This document shows positions 24,385 to 36,974 of a DNA stretch of 64,000 nucleotides, in pieces. How positions within the stretch are numbered: position 1 is the first letter of the stretch; every line of letters begins with the position of its first letter. Source of the DNA: Golubevia sp. BC0850 (taxonomy: Eukaryota > Basidiomycota > Exobasidiomycetes > Golubeviales > Golubeviaceae). The stretch covers positions 310,001-374,000 of the forward strand of contig JAAVVG010000020.1 in assembly GCA_012976225.1 (NCBI GenBank). Direction: 5' to 3'. The translations under genes were made by a program, and so were the position numbers. The notes beneath the pieces were generated by a model. The model had not been told where the DNA came from and did no database searches. It was given only the letters and a program-made list of their open reading frames with translations.

Positions 24385-26016
24385 TCAAATTCTCTTTTCC
24401 CCCAACCCAATCCTCGAACTTCCATTTCCAATCCTACCAATCCTATCTTCTCTCGCCCAACCTTTCCTAACAGCTCTCTTTCTCTTCCAACTATCCTTCG
24501 CTCTAGCGCTCAAAAATCCATTCCTTCCAAGTCTAGCCTCATCTCTTTCTCTTCTCAAATCACCTCTAACTCTAGGAGAGTTCCTTGAATAATGTTCCGA
24601 AGCTAGGGAGAACAGTTCAGAAGCTGGATTGTATGGAGAAGGTAAATCCGTTCGATATGAAGTTGAAGTTGAAGTTGAATATTCTAGAGAGTTGTTTGAT
24701 GAAGAAGGGGAGGAAGAGGAAGAGGAACGAAGAATTGTAGGATGACGTAAATAAATGAATGAACAAGTTTTAAAGGAAACTTCTAAGAATGGAGGAATGA
24801 AGAGGAAAGGACTTGCAAAAGGCGGTAAATTGAATGGTAAAACTCCTTCTGGTAAAGTTGAAGATTTGGAAGTTGATTTGTTTTCTGATTCTAAATCTGA
24901 TTTAACTTCAGTTTCTGAGATTTCTTTGTTGATTTCTTCTGTTGATTTGACTTCTCCATCTGATTTAACTTCTACTTCTACTTCATCTTGATTAATCTTA
25001 CCACTATTGGAATCGTTTCTGGCCTTTGCGAATGCTATCGATTTCTCTAAACGAGCCTTCTGTTTTGTGGATCTAGATTCTAGTTCAGATGATAACATAG
25101 GGATTGACGAAGGAGTTACGGAGATTAAGTCTGAAGGATTTAATAAATGATTCGGATCGGTTTGCTAGAGGGTTTGAAGGTAAGAGATGGAGGAGAAATC
25201 ATCGGAGAGAGGGGTGGAAATGTGGGAAAAAGAGAGAGTTAGAATCTTTCGAGAAGAGTTCATCTTCTGGCTTCCTCTTCCTTCTGGAAGCAAGCTCAAC
25301 ATCCTCATTAAAGTTACTGAAGGTTCAATTCTAAAGCAAAGCAGGGGGGCACCTCTACCTCCAGATCTTGCTTGTCCTCTGCTCTCCCTCCTTCATCTCA
25401 TCTTGTTCCACTCACCTTAACACCATTCAAGCTAACCTTACCATGAACGATTAACCTCCTAGCTTCATAAGCACTCCTAACAAAGCAAGCTCTAAAGAGT
25501 GCAGTATCCAGTCTTCTCTCTACATCTCTCACGAAAAGACTGGCTATTGGTAATTTTTCATCTCCTTCTATCAAATTCATCCCATCTCTAGATTTTCCAA
25601 AGGCACCTTTACTTCTAGCAGGACCTGAAGTAGATCCGATCTCTTTCCCTTCAACCAATTGTTTTCGAAAAGCAGGTAAATTGGTTGGTAAGAACCATCT
25701 TTTGAAACGATTTTCTTGAATCCAATCTCCATGATAACCTCGAAGTAATCGCTTTGAAGACCAACGTTGTTGATAAATCGTTAAGGAAGTCTTTGTGAAT
25801 GAAGTTGATTGAATGTGAGTTGGTACTGTAGATCGAGCTAGAAGGTTATAAAGGTTTTTTGGTGACCATGACTGAGAAGAGATAGGATAGGAAAGGTTAG
25901 AAGAACTACTCTGAACTGCAAGAGTCTCTCTCTCTCTCTCTCTTTCTCTCTGTTGCATGATCACTGACCATTCTAGGGATGACCGATTGATGAGAGAAAG
26001 TGCTGGCTTTCCTCAT
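24385..26016 (-). CDS. NAM9: Mitochondrial small-subunit ribosomal protein uS4m (NAM9)
   Basis: Three exons: 25969-26016, 25416-25871 and 24385-25164; 427 residues. The 48-nt first exon encodes a basic start ending VIPRM, which splices onto SWSPKNLYNLLARS, the conserved uS4m N-terminus. The S4 RNA-binding domain follows: RRLDTALFRACFVRSAYEA and RRLIVHGKVSLNGVK, continuing across the intron as QTDPNHLLNPSDLISV. The C-terminal half has a Ser/Glu/Lys-rich insert and then FIPPFLEVSFKTCSF and DLPSPYNPASELF, matching the mitochondrial extension of fungal NAM9. It acts in the mitoribosome small subunit. It is divergent from SAM synthetase with a 289-base promoter between them. Confidence 0.9.
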
Positions 26017-26305
26017 CTTGAAAAGACAAGATGATTAATCGAAGATGTGGTGATGTACAAGTACGCAAGGAGAGAAAGTCAAAGATCCAAGTGTGAACGA
26101 TATCAATTATCTGAAATTTCGATCATTTTTTATTTTTTTCATTTTTCTCGGAGTGTGAATATTTAGACGAATCTGCGTTGAATTTTGGTCCTCGCACGTT
26201 TCACCTGTTCTGATTTCATTTCTTCTCAACTTCTTCCCTTCCCTCTGCAACCCAATCCCATTCCCACTTGACTTTCCCCTTTGACTTCTACATCTTATCT
26301 CGAAA

Positions 26306-28231
26306 ATGGCACCAGCTCCACGTATTCCTCTTCCAGAAGGTCACTTCTTATTCACAAGGTGAGTCAACTTTCAACCCAACACTTTTGGTCCTCCCTTCTC
26401 TCCACACCTTTTCTTCGCTCTAATGGGAATCGGTACAAAATACGCTTCGGGATGACTGAGGATGCAGATGGATTGGAATAGATGGGAACGGAGTGATGAA
26501 GACAGACTAGGCTGGTTGGGAATGACAGCTGGAAGGATGATTAGAACTCTCACCACCCATGTTCTTCCATCTTCCTTGTTCTATCCTCTTGCGTGATCGG
26601 GCGACAATTTCAACTTTCCCCTCCAATTCTACCTCTTACTCCTCCCCACTTCAAACAGTTACACTCTACTTTGAATCATTCCATAGATCATATGCGTCTA
26701 TCGATTCGATTCAAGGTAGCAGCTGCAGAATTGGTCTTCTTCGGAAGCAATCGCTTGCTGGCCATCATCTACCTTCTACATCCCTTCATCTCTTCCCCCT
26801 CTCCTTATTCCGATATTCCTCAAGGCTACATCCCTTCTCATCTCCTTATCGACCTCTCTGTATCGTCTCTTCCTTCATTTCACTGACTCGCCTTCTCCTC
26901 TTCTTCCTTCCCATTTCTTCTTTCTTCAGTGAATCTGTCGGTGAAGGTCATCCAGACAAGATTTGTGATCAAGTCTCTGATGCTATTCTAGTGAGTGAAC
27001 TTTTTTGAATTTTCTGGCTCTCTGTTGCTAAACTTTCAATTGGAATCTCGGGTTCTAATCTACTTCCACATTTCCTTCAGGATGCCTGTCTAGCCCAAGA
27101 TCCAAACTCCAAAGTCGCCTGTGAAACAGCCACCAAGACTGGAATGATTATGGTTTTCGGAGAAATCACAACCAAAGCCGCCTTAGATTATCAATCAGTC
27201 ATCCGTAATACGATTAAACAAATCGGTTACGATTCATCAGAAAAGGGATTCGATTACAAGACCTGTAACGTCTTAGTAGCAATTGAGCAACAATCCCCAG
27301 ACATTGCTCAAGGATTAGATCATGGATCTTTAGAAGAACATGGAGCTGGAGATCAAGGAATCATGTTCGGTTATGCAACAGATGAAACTGAAGAGAAAAT
27401 GCCAATGACGTTGGTTTTGGCTCATAAATTAAATGCAGCTATGGCAGTTGCTAGAAGAAATGGTTCTTTAGGTTGGTTGAGAGCTGATTCTAAAACTCAA
27501 GTCACTATTCAATATAAGAAGGATGGTGGTGCTATGGTTCCTATTAGAGTTGATACCGTAGTTGTTTCTACTCAACATGCTGAGGAAATCTCTACTGAGA
27601 AATTGAGAGAAGAAATTATGGAAAAGATTGTTAAGGCTGTTATTCCTGCTAATCTTTTGGATGAACGTACTGTTTATCATATTCAACCTTCTGGAAGATT
27701 CGTTATTGGAGGTCCTCAAGGAGGTGAGTTAGTGGTGAAAGAAAGTAAGAGCATCAAAGGAACCTCAGTAGACTGACGCCTTCTCCCTTACCCCCCTTTC
27801 TCTATTTCTCTTCAGATGCCGGTCTAACCGGAAGAAAGATTATCGTAGACACTTACGGAGGATGGGGAGCTCACGGAGGAGGAGCTTTCTCTGGAAAGGA
27901 TTTCTCAAAGGTTGATCGTTCAGCTGCTTACGCTGCTCGTCAAGTTGCCAAATCCATCGTTGCTTCAGGTCTTGCCAGAAGAGTTTTAGTTCAATTGTCT
28001 TACGCTATCGGAGTTGCTGAACCATTATCAGTCTTCGTTGACTCTTACGGAACTAGTAAACACACGGATGAAGAATTGGTTACTTTGGTTAGGAAAAACT
28101 TCTCCTTAACTCCAGGTACTATCGTTAAAAGTTTGGATCTTCAAAAACCAATTTACTTGAAGACTGCTTCTTATGGTCACTTTGGTCATGCTGATTACTC
28201 TTGGGAGAAGGTTAAGCAATTGTCTTTCTAA
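26306..28231 (+). CDS. SAM2: S-adenosylmethionine synthetase
   Basis: Makes SAM from methionine and ATP. Four exons: 26306-26358, 26930-26990, 27081-27723 and 27816-28231; 390 residues, the usual length. Signatures: [21 protein letters not shown] (ATP-binding, spanning exons 1-2), [16 protein letters not shown], and [19 protein letters not shown] (phosphate loop). Intron 1 is long for this window (571 nt) and separates only 17 residues from the core. Exons 3 and 4 both begin with C-ending codons and end with T-ending ones. The end, [14 protein letters not shown], is canonical. High expression is likely. Confidence 0.97.
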
Positions 28232-28753
28232 GTTGAAGGGCCCTTCTAACTTCTACTACTACTTCTTCTTGTTCTCCTGTTAGAATCCTTTCTCAAAAAT
28301 CAAAAATCATCTCATTTAAATTTACATAGAATTGCAATTACATAACAATCAAAACTCACGATTCAACATCGAGTTGCTCTTAACAGCACTCGTTTCTTTT
28401 TAAACACTTCATCTCTCTTAAGTATCTTTAGATTCCATTATCTTCCGCCTTTCGTTTCATCCTACTTCTTGTCATCCATCTCTTTTTTCCTTGTTTCCTT
28501 TCTTTCTTTTCACAACTTTTCGTTTCCGACTCCCATTACTTACTACCCGGTCTGCTCTCTTTTTTTCTCTTATCAATGTACTCTCAAATTGCAATTCTCA
28601 CTTCAACCGTGACACCCAAAATCAATATAATCTTCATAAATTTCACCAAAGCTTGAGAGAGTCTGTGGAATTGACCTCTTCAGACGTCAAGAGGCTCAAA
28701 AATTGGGGGTTCCTAGATGCGTTGCGTGGGGGGCTATATGCAAATATGGATCT
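28232..28753. other. Convergent 3' intergenic region
   Basis: 522 T/C-rich bases between the SAM synthetase stop and the NagA stop, probably overlapping 3' UTRs. No gene is seen. Confidence 0.4.
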
Positions 28754-30281
28754 CTATCCAACCAATTTCTTGCCCCCAATCCAAACACTTTCAATCCCGC
28801 CAACTTTATTCCAAATCACAAAATCAGCTCTAGCTCCAATTCTCAAAGTTCCAATTTGATTTTCCATTCCAAGAAACTTTGCTGGATTTAAAGTTGCGCA
28901 AATCAAGGCCTCCGGTATCGAGATCTTTGCAAATTCAGAAAGATTTCGAACACAGGTTGAAAGTGAGGCACAGCTAGATAGGGAGAGAGAGAGAAAGAGA
29001 ACAAGAAAAGGTGATGAGATGTTCTGAAGCTCTGAAGGGAATGTCGAAAAGAAGCTTACCTTCCAGCCAAAACCTCACTTCCTTTAACATAAAGTGCATC
29101 ACCTTCCTTTATCAATTCTCTACCTCTTGACCAAGGATAGATTCCATCTGATAGGTTTGGATCTAAAGGAGGTAAAGCGTCTGTGATCAAAATGCAAGCT
29201 TTGGGATTGGCTCGATGAGAAAGTCGGACTATGTGAGGTGATAAATGTATCCCATCCGAGATCATTGAGAAGAATGGATTTGGAATTGAGGTTGAAGTTG
29301 AAGCTGAAGATAAGACGTAACCTGGAAGATTGGGAGATCGATGAGATAATGAAGACATTGCATTGAAGAGATGAGTTACCAAAGTCGCCCCATTTTTTAC
29401 TGCTTGTGATGTTTCTTCGTAAGTTGCATTACTAGAAAGAAGAAGGGAGAGATTCAACATCAACTGAATGTGGAAAGGCCTCACAGTTCGAAAGAGACTC
29501 CTCTTACCTGTGACCAATAGCAACCTTAATCCCTCTCTTCCTAAGTTCTTCAATACTTTCCCCGACCCCTTTCATTTCAGGAGCAAGTGTTATGATCCTA
29601 ACAAACTCTTCTCCCTCTTCAAGTGACCTCAAATTCTCTTCTCCATAAATCTTTTCAAAAGTTCGTATTCCATCTTGAGCATCTCTCATCAGATTCTCTT
29701 GATGAGCTCCCTTTTTCAAAGGGTTCAAGAAAGGACCTTCTGTATGAAAACCTAACAGCCTGGCTCCTTTTCTCAAAGAAGGCTTGAGAAGTGGTAGAGT
29801 GATGGGATAGGATGATGAAGGAGAAGTGAAAAGTGTTGGAATGAAGGAAGTCACTCCTGTTTCTGGAAGTCTGGAACAGACTAGATCTAAACCGGATTTA
29901 TAGCTATCTATGGTCTCTTTGGAAGAAGAATCTAATCCGGAGAAGTCATGCAGGTAGGCTCCATTGATTTGGATATCTATCAAACCTGGACTGGAGAGAG
30001 ATCAGAGAACAAGAGAAGAAAGCCATGCAGGATGATGAGCTGTTTTCCTGATCTTGTCTAGCTCTCTTAACGTGTAAATATTGAGGGCCAAGGGGTTGGA
30101 GTGAGAGAAGAGGAGAGACCCACCTTAGAAAACCATTGGGAAGCGGCAGAACCTCTTGAATGCCTTCTGTTTGATTTGTTGGTTGGATTATTAAACCAGT
30201 TGCTTGGTCTATGTAGAGAGATCCTATCTTGGTTGAGCCATCTTCTTGTAAGAGGGAGAAGTCTCTGAAGATGAGCGTCAT
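28754..30281 (-). CDS. N-acetylglucosamine-6-phosphate deacetylase (NagA)
   Basis: Amidohydrolase that converts GlcNAc-6-phosphate to glucosamine-6-phosphate in chitin/GlcNAc catabolism. Exons: 30124-30281, 29508-29990, 29060-29431 and 28754-28973; 410 residues, normal for NagA. Seen in order: NGFLSPGLIDIQING, FHTEGPFLNPLKKGAHQ (metal ligand), GHSNATYEE, THLFNAMSSLSHRSP, ISDGIHLSP, ITDALPP (catalytic Asp) and a C-terminal GARADFVIWN. One donor is GTGGGT and one GTAAGC; all others are GTAAGA-like. It is cytosolic. The nearest possible pathway partners are a GH18-like protein and a GT2 synthase further right, but they do not form a tight cluster. Confidence 0.93.
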
Positions 30282-30475
30282 TTGGCAGGGGGGTGGAAGG
30301 AGAAGAAGAAGGAACCGAACCGAACTGTTGAAGGGTGAGTGGCAAAACAACACACAACTTTGCTCGTTCCTCTTTGCTTAATTACTTTCTATGCCGTTCC
30401 TCCATTGTCATCTGATTCTTTCTTTGTTTCTTCTTTCTTTTTCTTCTCTCTCTCTTCTCCTCCTTTGCAACTGAG
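30282..30475. promoter_or_regulatory. Divergent promoter
   Basis: 194 bases between the NagA start and the unrecognised seven-exon gene. The half nearest the second gene is T/C-rich. Confidence 0.4.
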
Positions 30476-32775
30476 ATGTCTCAGGAGTATTCTTACCCAA
30501 CTTCTTCAGAAGCTTCTGAACAAGCCAATCAATCAAATTTCCGATTCAGTCCTCAATCCACCTTCACTTCAAATCCCGATTCCAATTCCAATTCAACTCA
30601 TTCTACCAATACCAGCCCCCAAAGTCACTCTCAACATTCCCAATCACTCGCCCAACTCGCATCTGCCGTCATCTCTGCTCAAGCATCCCAAGCTACTCCT
30701 TCTGAACATTCAACTTCTTCATTTCATCCCTCTACATCTGCATCTGGGACATCTCTTTCTAGACCTCAAACCGCTCAGACCTCTGCCCTTACCTCCCCGA
30801 CCCAATCGATTCAAGCATCCCATTCGGAAGAACTGTCTCTGGCTCAAGCAAGAAGTAGAGCTGGTAGTACTAATGTTCCAGTACAATCTGATAATCAAGA
30901 ACCTTCTTCCTTGGTAAAGGTTCAATTGATGGACGGCGAAATGTTGATTCCCAAAAACCTGTTGCATTTCAGGTGAGTACGGGGGTTAGGATGCCGAGGA
31001 TATCCGATGTCGAAAGGTGGATCTGTTGATGATATGAATATGACTGGGAGCTTCCAAACAAGTAGATGGAGAGAAGCTCTGGGAAAGAAACAGAGTACAC
31101 AATAGAGTGAATTTATTGACTGGGAAGTCAAGGGATGTCATCACCATCTCACATCATCAGAGCAAGTCACTCCTTTCCTTTTGGAACTTTAGCTCTAACC
31201 CAAGAAATTGAATTGGAAACTTTCTAAATCTTGAGATTCTAAAGATCGAAAAACTAAAACTAAATCTCTCTCCTTTCACCCCACCCTCTGTTCAGATCCT
31301 TCATCCACCTCATCCAAGCCCCATCACCAGAAACTCCAATCTTCCTAAATCTCTTATCTTCAGAAATGAGACTTTTCCTTCATTGGAGTCGATATCAGAA
31401 ACTCCCAATCATGTCGGTGTCTGAGACTGAGTCTCTCTTATGTTTAGCAAAGGAGAAAGGGATTGACGATTTGGCGGGACAGTTGGTTAGATCTAGAGAT
31501 CACAGAGCTTTGACTGGAGAAGAGAGAGAGATTTTGGATCAGGAATTGATGAGAAATATGGAGAATGTGAGTTATGGGAAAAGAAGGGGAGGTGGGGTCA
31601 CGGGAGTTGTTCATTTTGAGCTGAGAGGGTCATAGTGACTGATAACTTGTTGACTCCCCCTTTCTCCTTTCCGGGAAATGATTTCAGTCACTTGCGGGTG
31701 TGATTCTTTGGCCAGAGCCTTCTAGACCCGGTCATGGAGATGGTGAGTATGTGATATTCTTGAAAAGCTAGAAGATGTCCTAACTTGACTTCCCAACGTA
31801 TCCTCTTCTCCTTCCAGGTGTTCATGCCGCAAAGCTCTCTACAGTCACCTACAGAGTGAGTCTCTCTCCTCCCTCTCTCCATCTCTATCTCTCTATTTTC
31901 TTTCTTTAACAAAACCCCGACCTAATCTCAACCAGGCATTCACTCACACTCTAGACACCTCAATCTGGGATCTTCCAATCGGCCAAAAAAGGATGATCGC
32001 CTTAACATTTCGTTTCCCTTTATCATTTGCACGTCCTTTCGCAGTCTCTGTAGAAGCAAATGATAGAAGAAGAGAAGAAATGGGTCAACCCGGTTGGGAT
32101 GCTTCTAATTCTCCTGCGGGAGGTCGATGTGCTATTTGGAATACCTATAGAGGTGAGTAGAGGGTGAAGGAGAGATGAACCAGTCATCAACTAGGACATA
32201 CTAAAATGGTCTTTGGGAAAATAGAAATCACTGACGATTGTCCATGGTGATCTCCATCCTTTATCCTTCATCTCTAGCTGATCCTGGTCGCCAAATCTGG
32301 CACAGAGTCTTCTTCGATACCATCGCCAAAAGAATCTATAGAGACGGGTTAGTATACCAACTGATTGAGAAATATACCGCTTCTTACATCGACTTTCTTT
32401 CCCGTCTCCTTTTGTCCACTAGTTTCGAAATAGAACGAGAATTTTTCGACGTGGTAAACTCAAAGACCTATTATCACTTGAGTCATTGAAGATTCTTCTT
32501 GCAATTCCACTCACTCTGTCTCCAGACCTGAGCTCTCGTCTAAGCGAATCGAGCGACTGAAAGTCAGACCACCTTTACTCCCCTTCTTTCCTCGAACGTC
32601 GCCCTCTGCTTCACTTTGCTTCAATACCTGGCTCTATACCAAACTTCGAGAAATACATTCAGAAATGACTTTCAGAGTTGTTGAGCCTCTCATGTCACAA
32701 GATACATTCAATCCTCAATGGCTTCAATTGCAGGCAAATTCAAGTTTGAAAGAATCGATGGAAAATGAGGCATAG
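30476..32775 (+). CDS. Unrecognised seven-exon protein
   Basis: Exons 30476-30972, 31296-31566, 31688-31742, 31818-31855, 31936-32152, 32278-32347 and 32526-32775 give an uninterrupted 465-residue frame, so I treat it as real. The first 140 residues are Ser/Gln/Thr-rich and probably disordered. A compact part follows from about residue 148 (VKVQLMDGEMLIPKNLLHF), faintly like a BTB/Skp1-type strand-helix start, but I would not call it. The second half has WPEPSRPGHGDGVHAAK, IWDLPIGQKRMIALTFRFPL and RQIWHRVFFDTIAKRIY. There is no signal peptide or membrane helix. The five inner exons are short (38-271 nt). Exon 6 reads on into its intron without a stop for over 40 codons, so a retained-intron form ending at 32489 is possible. 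Confidence 0.7.
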
Positions 32776-33453
32776 ATTCGTCCGTTGGACGTGGCTACAC
32801 ATACAAAACTGTTGAGATCGAAAGTAGTAAATCCCAAATCGAAAAGTTGAGAGAACTTCGATGGAACTGAAGCGTTGGAAATCGGACAGTGGAAATTCAG
32901 GGGGTTGGGTTGGAGATTTCTCCCAAGACTGACCGATATGTACAGGTTTTGAGTTCAAAACGGAAACTGACTTGATCGAAGTAGCATCCGAGGAACTCGG
33001 GCAGATGTTTTGTACCTCCCGGAAGATGGAAAGGGAAGAAAAAGAAGTGGAAGCAGTCGGTGGATAGTGAATCAACCATAGCGCTGAGTTTCAAATTTCA
33101 GTTGATGAGTGTTAAGATACGTACATACCAATGATCGGACTTTCGGATCTTGCAACGAGTGAATTAATTAAGCTGGTTCCAGGAAATTGAGTTCGTTCTC
33201 AGCTTCTCTGCCCTTGTACCTAACGGTTTGTATCGAGAGGAGTGACGCTGTAAACAAGGAGGAGATCTTGGGCGTCTCTTATCCTTCTCCCATACTGCTT
33301 GACAAAAGCTTGTTCCTGGTTGTCTTTTTGATTTTGTGTCCTCCACAGGAGATCAACAAAGGAACTGCTCCAAGAGTCTCCTAGTAGAAAAGGGCCGGAC
33401 TGAAAACATTTTCTCTCATTTTTTCTTTTCCTCCACTTCTCAACGATTTTTCG
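32776..33453. other. Intergenic region upstream of GT2 gene
   Basis: About 680 bases with no supported gene. Several short frames on the minus strand lack family features. Confidence 0.35.
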
Positions 33454-36336
33454 ATGAGTCCCACTTCTGACAACCACTCCCCGTATGCGAGAGCTCTACC
33501 TAAGCACTTCAACTCTCAAAGAAGACCTTCTTTCGTCAGAAGTCCTTCAATGCCTTCTGTTCCTCAATTTTCCGAAGACATCAAAGTCGTCAATTCACGT
33601 CCAAATCTGCCGCGTCTGCGCTCCCTACCTAAGGTTGTCACTCTTAAAGATATAGAAGCAAGATTGGAAAGTTCTTCAAAAGTCAATTCAAGTCTCCGAA
33701 ATGGTTATCAGTTCGGTGATTCTCCTGCAAGTGACGTCTCTCCTCCTGGAAGTGTCGTTTCTCCCCTACCTCAATTGAGTCCCTTCTCAGACGGAGGAGC
33801 CGAGACGGATGTGACCTCTCCTGGTTTGTCAGTTCCCGGGGATTGCGAAGTTGTAGTGGTGAGTAGGATTAGGTCCGATACTTTCTGGTTTAGATAGAGA
33901 GGAGAGAATGTTGACCTTTACCTTCTTTTTCTCCCACAGCGACCACGCAGAGCTTCAGCTGTAGATTGGGATTCCTCAGATACCGATGTATCATCACGCT
34001 CTTCCACTAGAAGGAACTCTCAGGATACCTTTGTTGAAGACAGTATACGTGTAGTCGAGAACGAGATGGAATCTGAGGATGAGGAGTACGCTGCCGTCAT
34101 CGTTCATCCCCATCTTCAAGAGGATGATGGAATGACTACTGTGACTCAGACTCAACCTCCTTTTCATCACGTTCTTCCTGAGTTGGATCCATTCGAAAAG
34201 GAAGAAGCTTCTCCCAACGTCGCATTGGCAGTCTTGCCCAAAGAACAATCTCTTTCATTCAAGAAACGATTCAATTTGTTTCTGGACCATCATTTCCATC
34301 TCACAACTTCAAATCCCGAGATCGTCCTTCCCTATCCTCCTACAGAAGAGGAGAAAGGAAGTTACCTTGCTACTAAGAGAGCTCTAGTGGTGGCGATTGG
34401 AGCTTTCTCCTTCTGCGCAACGGTGAGTCCACTTCTGGAATCGGTCGCCACTGGAAGAATTACTCACTCGACGCCTCGTTCTTCTCCTTAGATGGCTGGG
34501 TTTTGGCTCTTTTCACTCGCTGCTTCTTACTTCTACTGGTTTGCTGGTTTGGCTACCCTCTTACAGTGCGTAATGATGAAGTGGAACGGTTCTGAAAAGG
34601 CAAGAAGTTGACCTTTCTTCTCAATCCCCTCCCCTTCAACTTCTCTCTCTCTCTCTCTCAGGGGGCATATCATCCTATCTTACCTACTTGGTATCTTCTC
34701 GCGTGACTTCGATCACGAGGGACATCTCAAGATATTAAAAGACAACCCCATCACTCTAGCTTCCGCGCCAACGGTCGACATCCTCCTACCAGTTTGCAAA
34801 GAACCGCTGGAGGTTCTGGAAAACACATGGAAATACGTTTCGCAGCTCCATTATCCTTCTCAGAAGCTCAATGTTTACGTTCTAGACGACGGAGCTCTGG
34901 AAAGCGTAAAGGAAATGGCCGCGAAGTTTGGATTCAACTACATCGTTCGAGATGACAGACCTTATCTTTGCAAAGCTGGTAATCTAAGATGGGCCTTTCA
35001 AAGAACCGAAGGAGCATTCTGTGAGTGGTCTCTCCTGCTCTCTTACCTGTTTCATTCGAGTACTAATCTATTCACTCTTTCTATTTCTTTCCAGTTACCA
35101 TTTTCGACGCTGATTTCGTCCCCAGAAGCGACTTCCTAGAAGAAGTCATTCCAAGAATGATAGCAAATGAAAAGGTTGCCTTGATTCAGACTCCTCAATT
35201 TTTCAGAGGTGATGTAAAGCACACTTGGGTCGAGAAAGGAGCTGGAGAAGTCCAAGAGCTTTTCTACAGATGGGGACAGGTTAATCGAGACAAGTGGAAT
35301 GCTTCGATCTGTGTCGGGTCCAATGCTACCTATCGTCGAGCCGCTCTTGTCGATGTGGGTGGGACGGCTGCTGTTGGTGAGCTCTTTTCTTCCGGAGGCA
35401 ATTGTGCGTCGACACAAATACTCACTTTTCTGCTTCTTTCTCTCTTTCGACAGGTGCCTCGGAAGACGTTCATACTGGATTCGGATGTGTCACGAGAGGC
35501 TGGAGACTCGAGTATATCCCCGTTGTTCTTGCAACAGGTGAGTCTTTCTGTTGACGAGATCATTCATTCGAGAAGAGAGAAGAGGCTGGCCTGAGGTATT
35601 GAATCGATTTCTGATGCGTCAACTCTTTTCTTTTTCTCCAACCTCGAAGGTATCTGTCCCGATGCGCCTCGTCAGTTCTTTCTACAGCAAGTGAGATGGT
35701 GTCAAGGATCATGTAGTCTCCTTGTAGCTGGTCAATTCTGGAAAGCAAAGGTGAGTATCTTACAGTCGAACCCCTAGTTTTGTGTTCTCTCACTAATACC
35801 GTCCTTCCCTCCCTTCTTACCAGCTCTCTGCTGCTCAAAGAGCTTGTTACCTCTCTGGAATGCTATACTACTGGAGTACTGCAGTCAACGTGTTCCTTGT
35901 TCCTCTACCTGGAATTCTTCTGATGTGGTTCAGACCTGAGTATCTGAAATACTACAACCTCGCATTTGCGGTTCCCTCTATCCTCACGGGTCTTCTCTTC
36001 TGGAGGCTTTGGGCTGCTACAAATCACTCCATCGCCGTTCAACAAGTCAGAATCATGCAATCTTACGCCTACATTTCCGGGCTGAAAGACAGATTGCTAG
36101 GAGTTTCTCTCACTTGGGTCCCGTCTGGTTCGAAATCTAGCAAAAACGCAAGATACAGAAATAGCAGGTATCTAGCGATCTGTTGGACTACAATAGTCGA
36201 AGGATTCTTCATCTCAGGCTGTACTTACAGAATGCTTCCGATAGGAGGTAGTATAGCTTGGTGGAACTTCTTCCCTTTGATTCTCTTGAACGCTTTCAAT
36301 CTTTACATCTCATTGCCTTTCCTACTATCTGCTTAA
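33454..36336 (+). CDS. Cellulose-synthase-like glycosyltransferase, family GT2
   Basis: Eight exons: 33454-33858, 33940-34422, 34492-34565, 34662-35020, 35095-35376, 35454-35537, 35650-35750, 35824-36336; 766 residues. The first 270 residues are polar and probably cytosolic. Two to three membrane helices precede the catalytic domain, and four or more follow it. All processive GT2 residues are present: VLDDGA (D1), FDADF (D2, DxD), GASEDVHTGF (D3, TED-like) and QQVRWCQGS (QxxRW). Such enzymes polymerise a beta-glucan from UDP-sugar across the plasma membrane; fungal members include cellulose-synthase-like CslA/Tft1-type proteins. Chitin synthase is less likely because its QRRRW and EDR motifs are absent. 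The product is inferred only. Confidence 0.9.
34640..34660. repeat. CT-rich tract
   Basis: CT repeat acting as the polypyrimidine tract before exon 4 of the GT2 gene. Confidence 0.8.
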
Positions 36337-36974
36337 TCAAGCTTTCACATTCTTTCTACTCATTTCGCTTCCTTGTGCCTTTCCCCTTAGACTTTTGCTG
36401 CGGCAACATATACCCTTCTGTTCCCCTTTTCCGCCTCTCACTCTCGTTTCACTCTTTTTTCCTTTTGCTTCTCTTCTCTGCTATACCCGACCATCTCATT
36501 AGACACTCCAACATCGCTTTACAAAGCGTTCTACAGTCTTTTCCTTCTATCTAGTGACAGATACTTCTTTGTGTTGACCATGAATTGAAAGATGATATTG
36601 AGAGAGAGTGCGGTGACCAACCAGTATTAGAGTGAAGAAAAGAAAAAAAGATTGTACAAGGAAATAAAAGAGTGTGGTTTATGGGAGTTAAATGGGTGTA
36701 AGATAGAAAACGGCCACAAAAGGAAGAAAGTGGGTAAGACCAAATCTCCTACGCAGAGTTGGAAGATTGAAAAAAAGAAAAAATTGGGATATAGGAGAAT
36801 TGTGACTTGGAAGGTTAAATGAGAAGCCCAGGGGAAGCAGATTGAAGTAAACGAAGACCCTTGGCCTCTTCGTTGCATGTGATGTTGCATTGAAAAAGAG
36901 TTGGGAGTTGAGAAGATCCGGTGAAACAGGTTTGTGGAAGTTTGTTTTTGATAGAAGCGGAATAGAAAATTGAC
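36337..36974. other. Convergent 3' intergenic region
   Basis: 638 bases between the GT2 stop and the G-alpha stop. No gene or clear repeat is seen. Confidence 0.35.

Noticed and set aside
25922-25950. CT/GA repeat near the uS4m start, first read as a Glu/Arg-rich N-terminus
   Set aside because: A 48-nt exon at 25969-26016 spliced to 25871 gives the conserved N-terminus, so the repeat is intronic.
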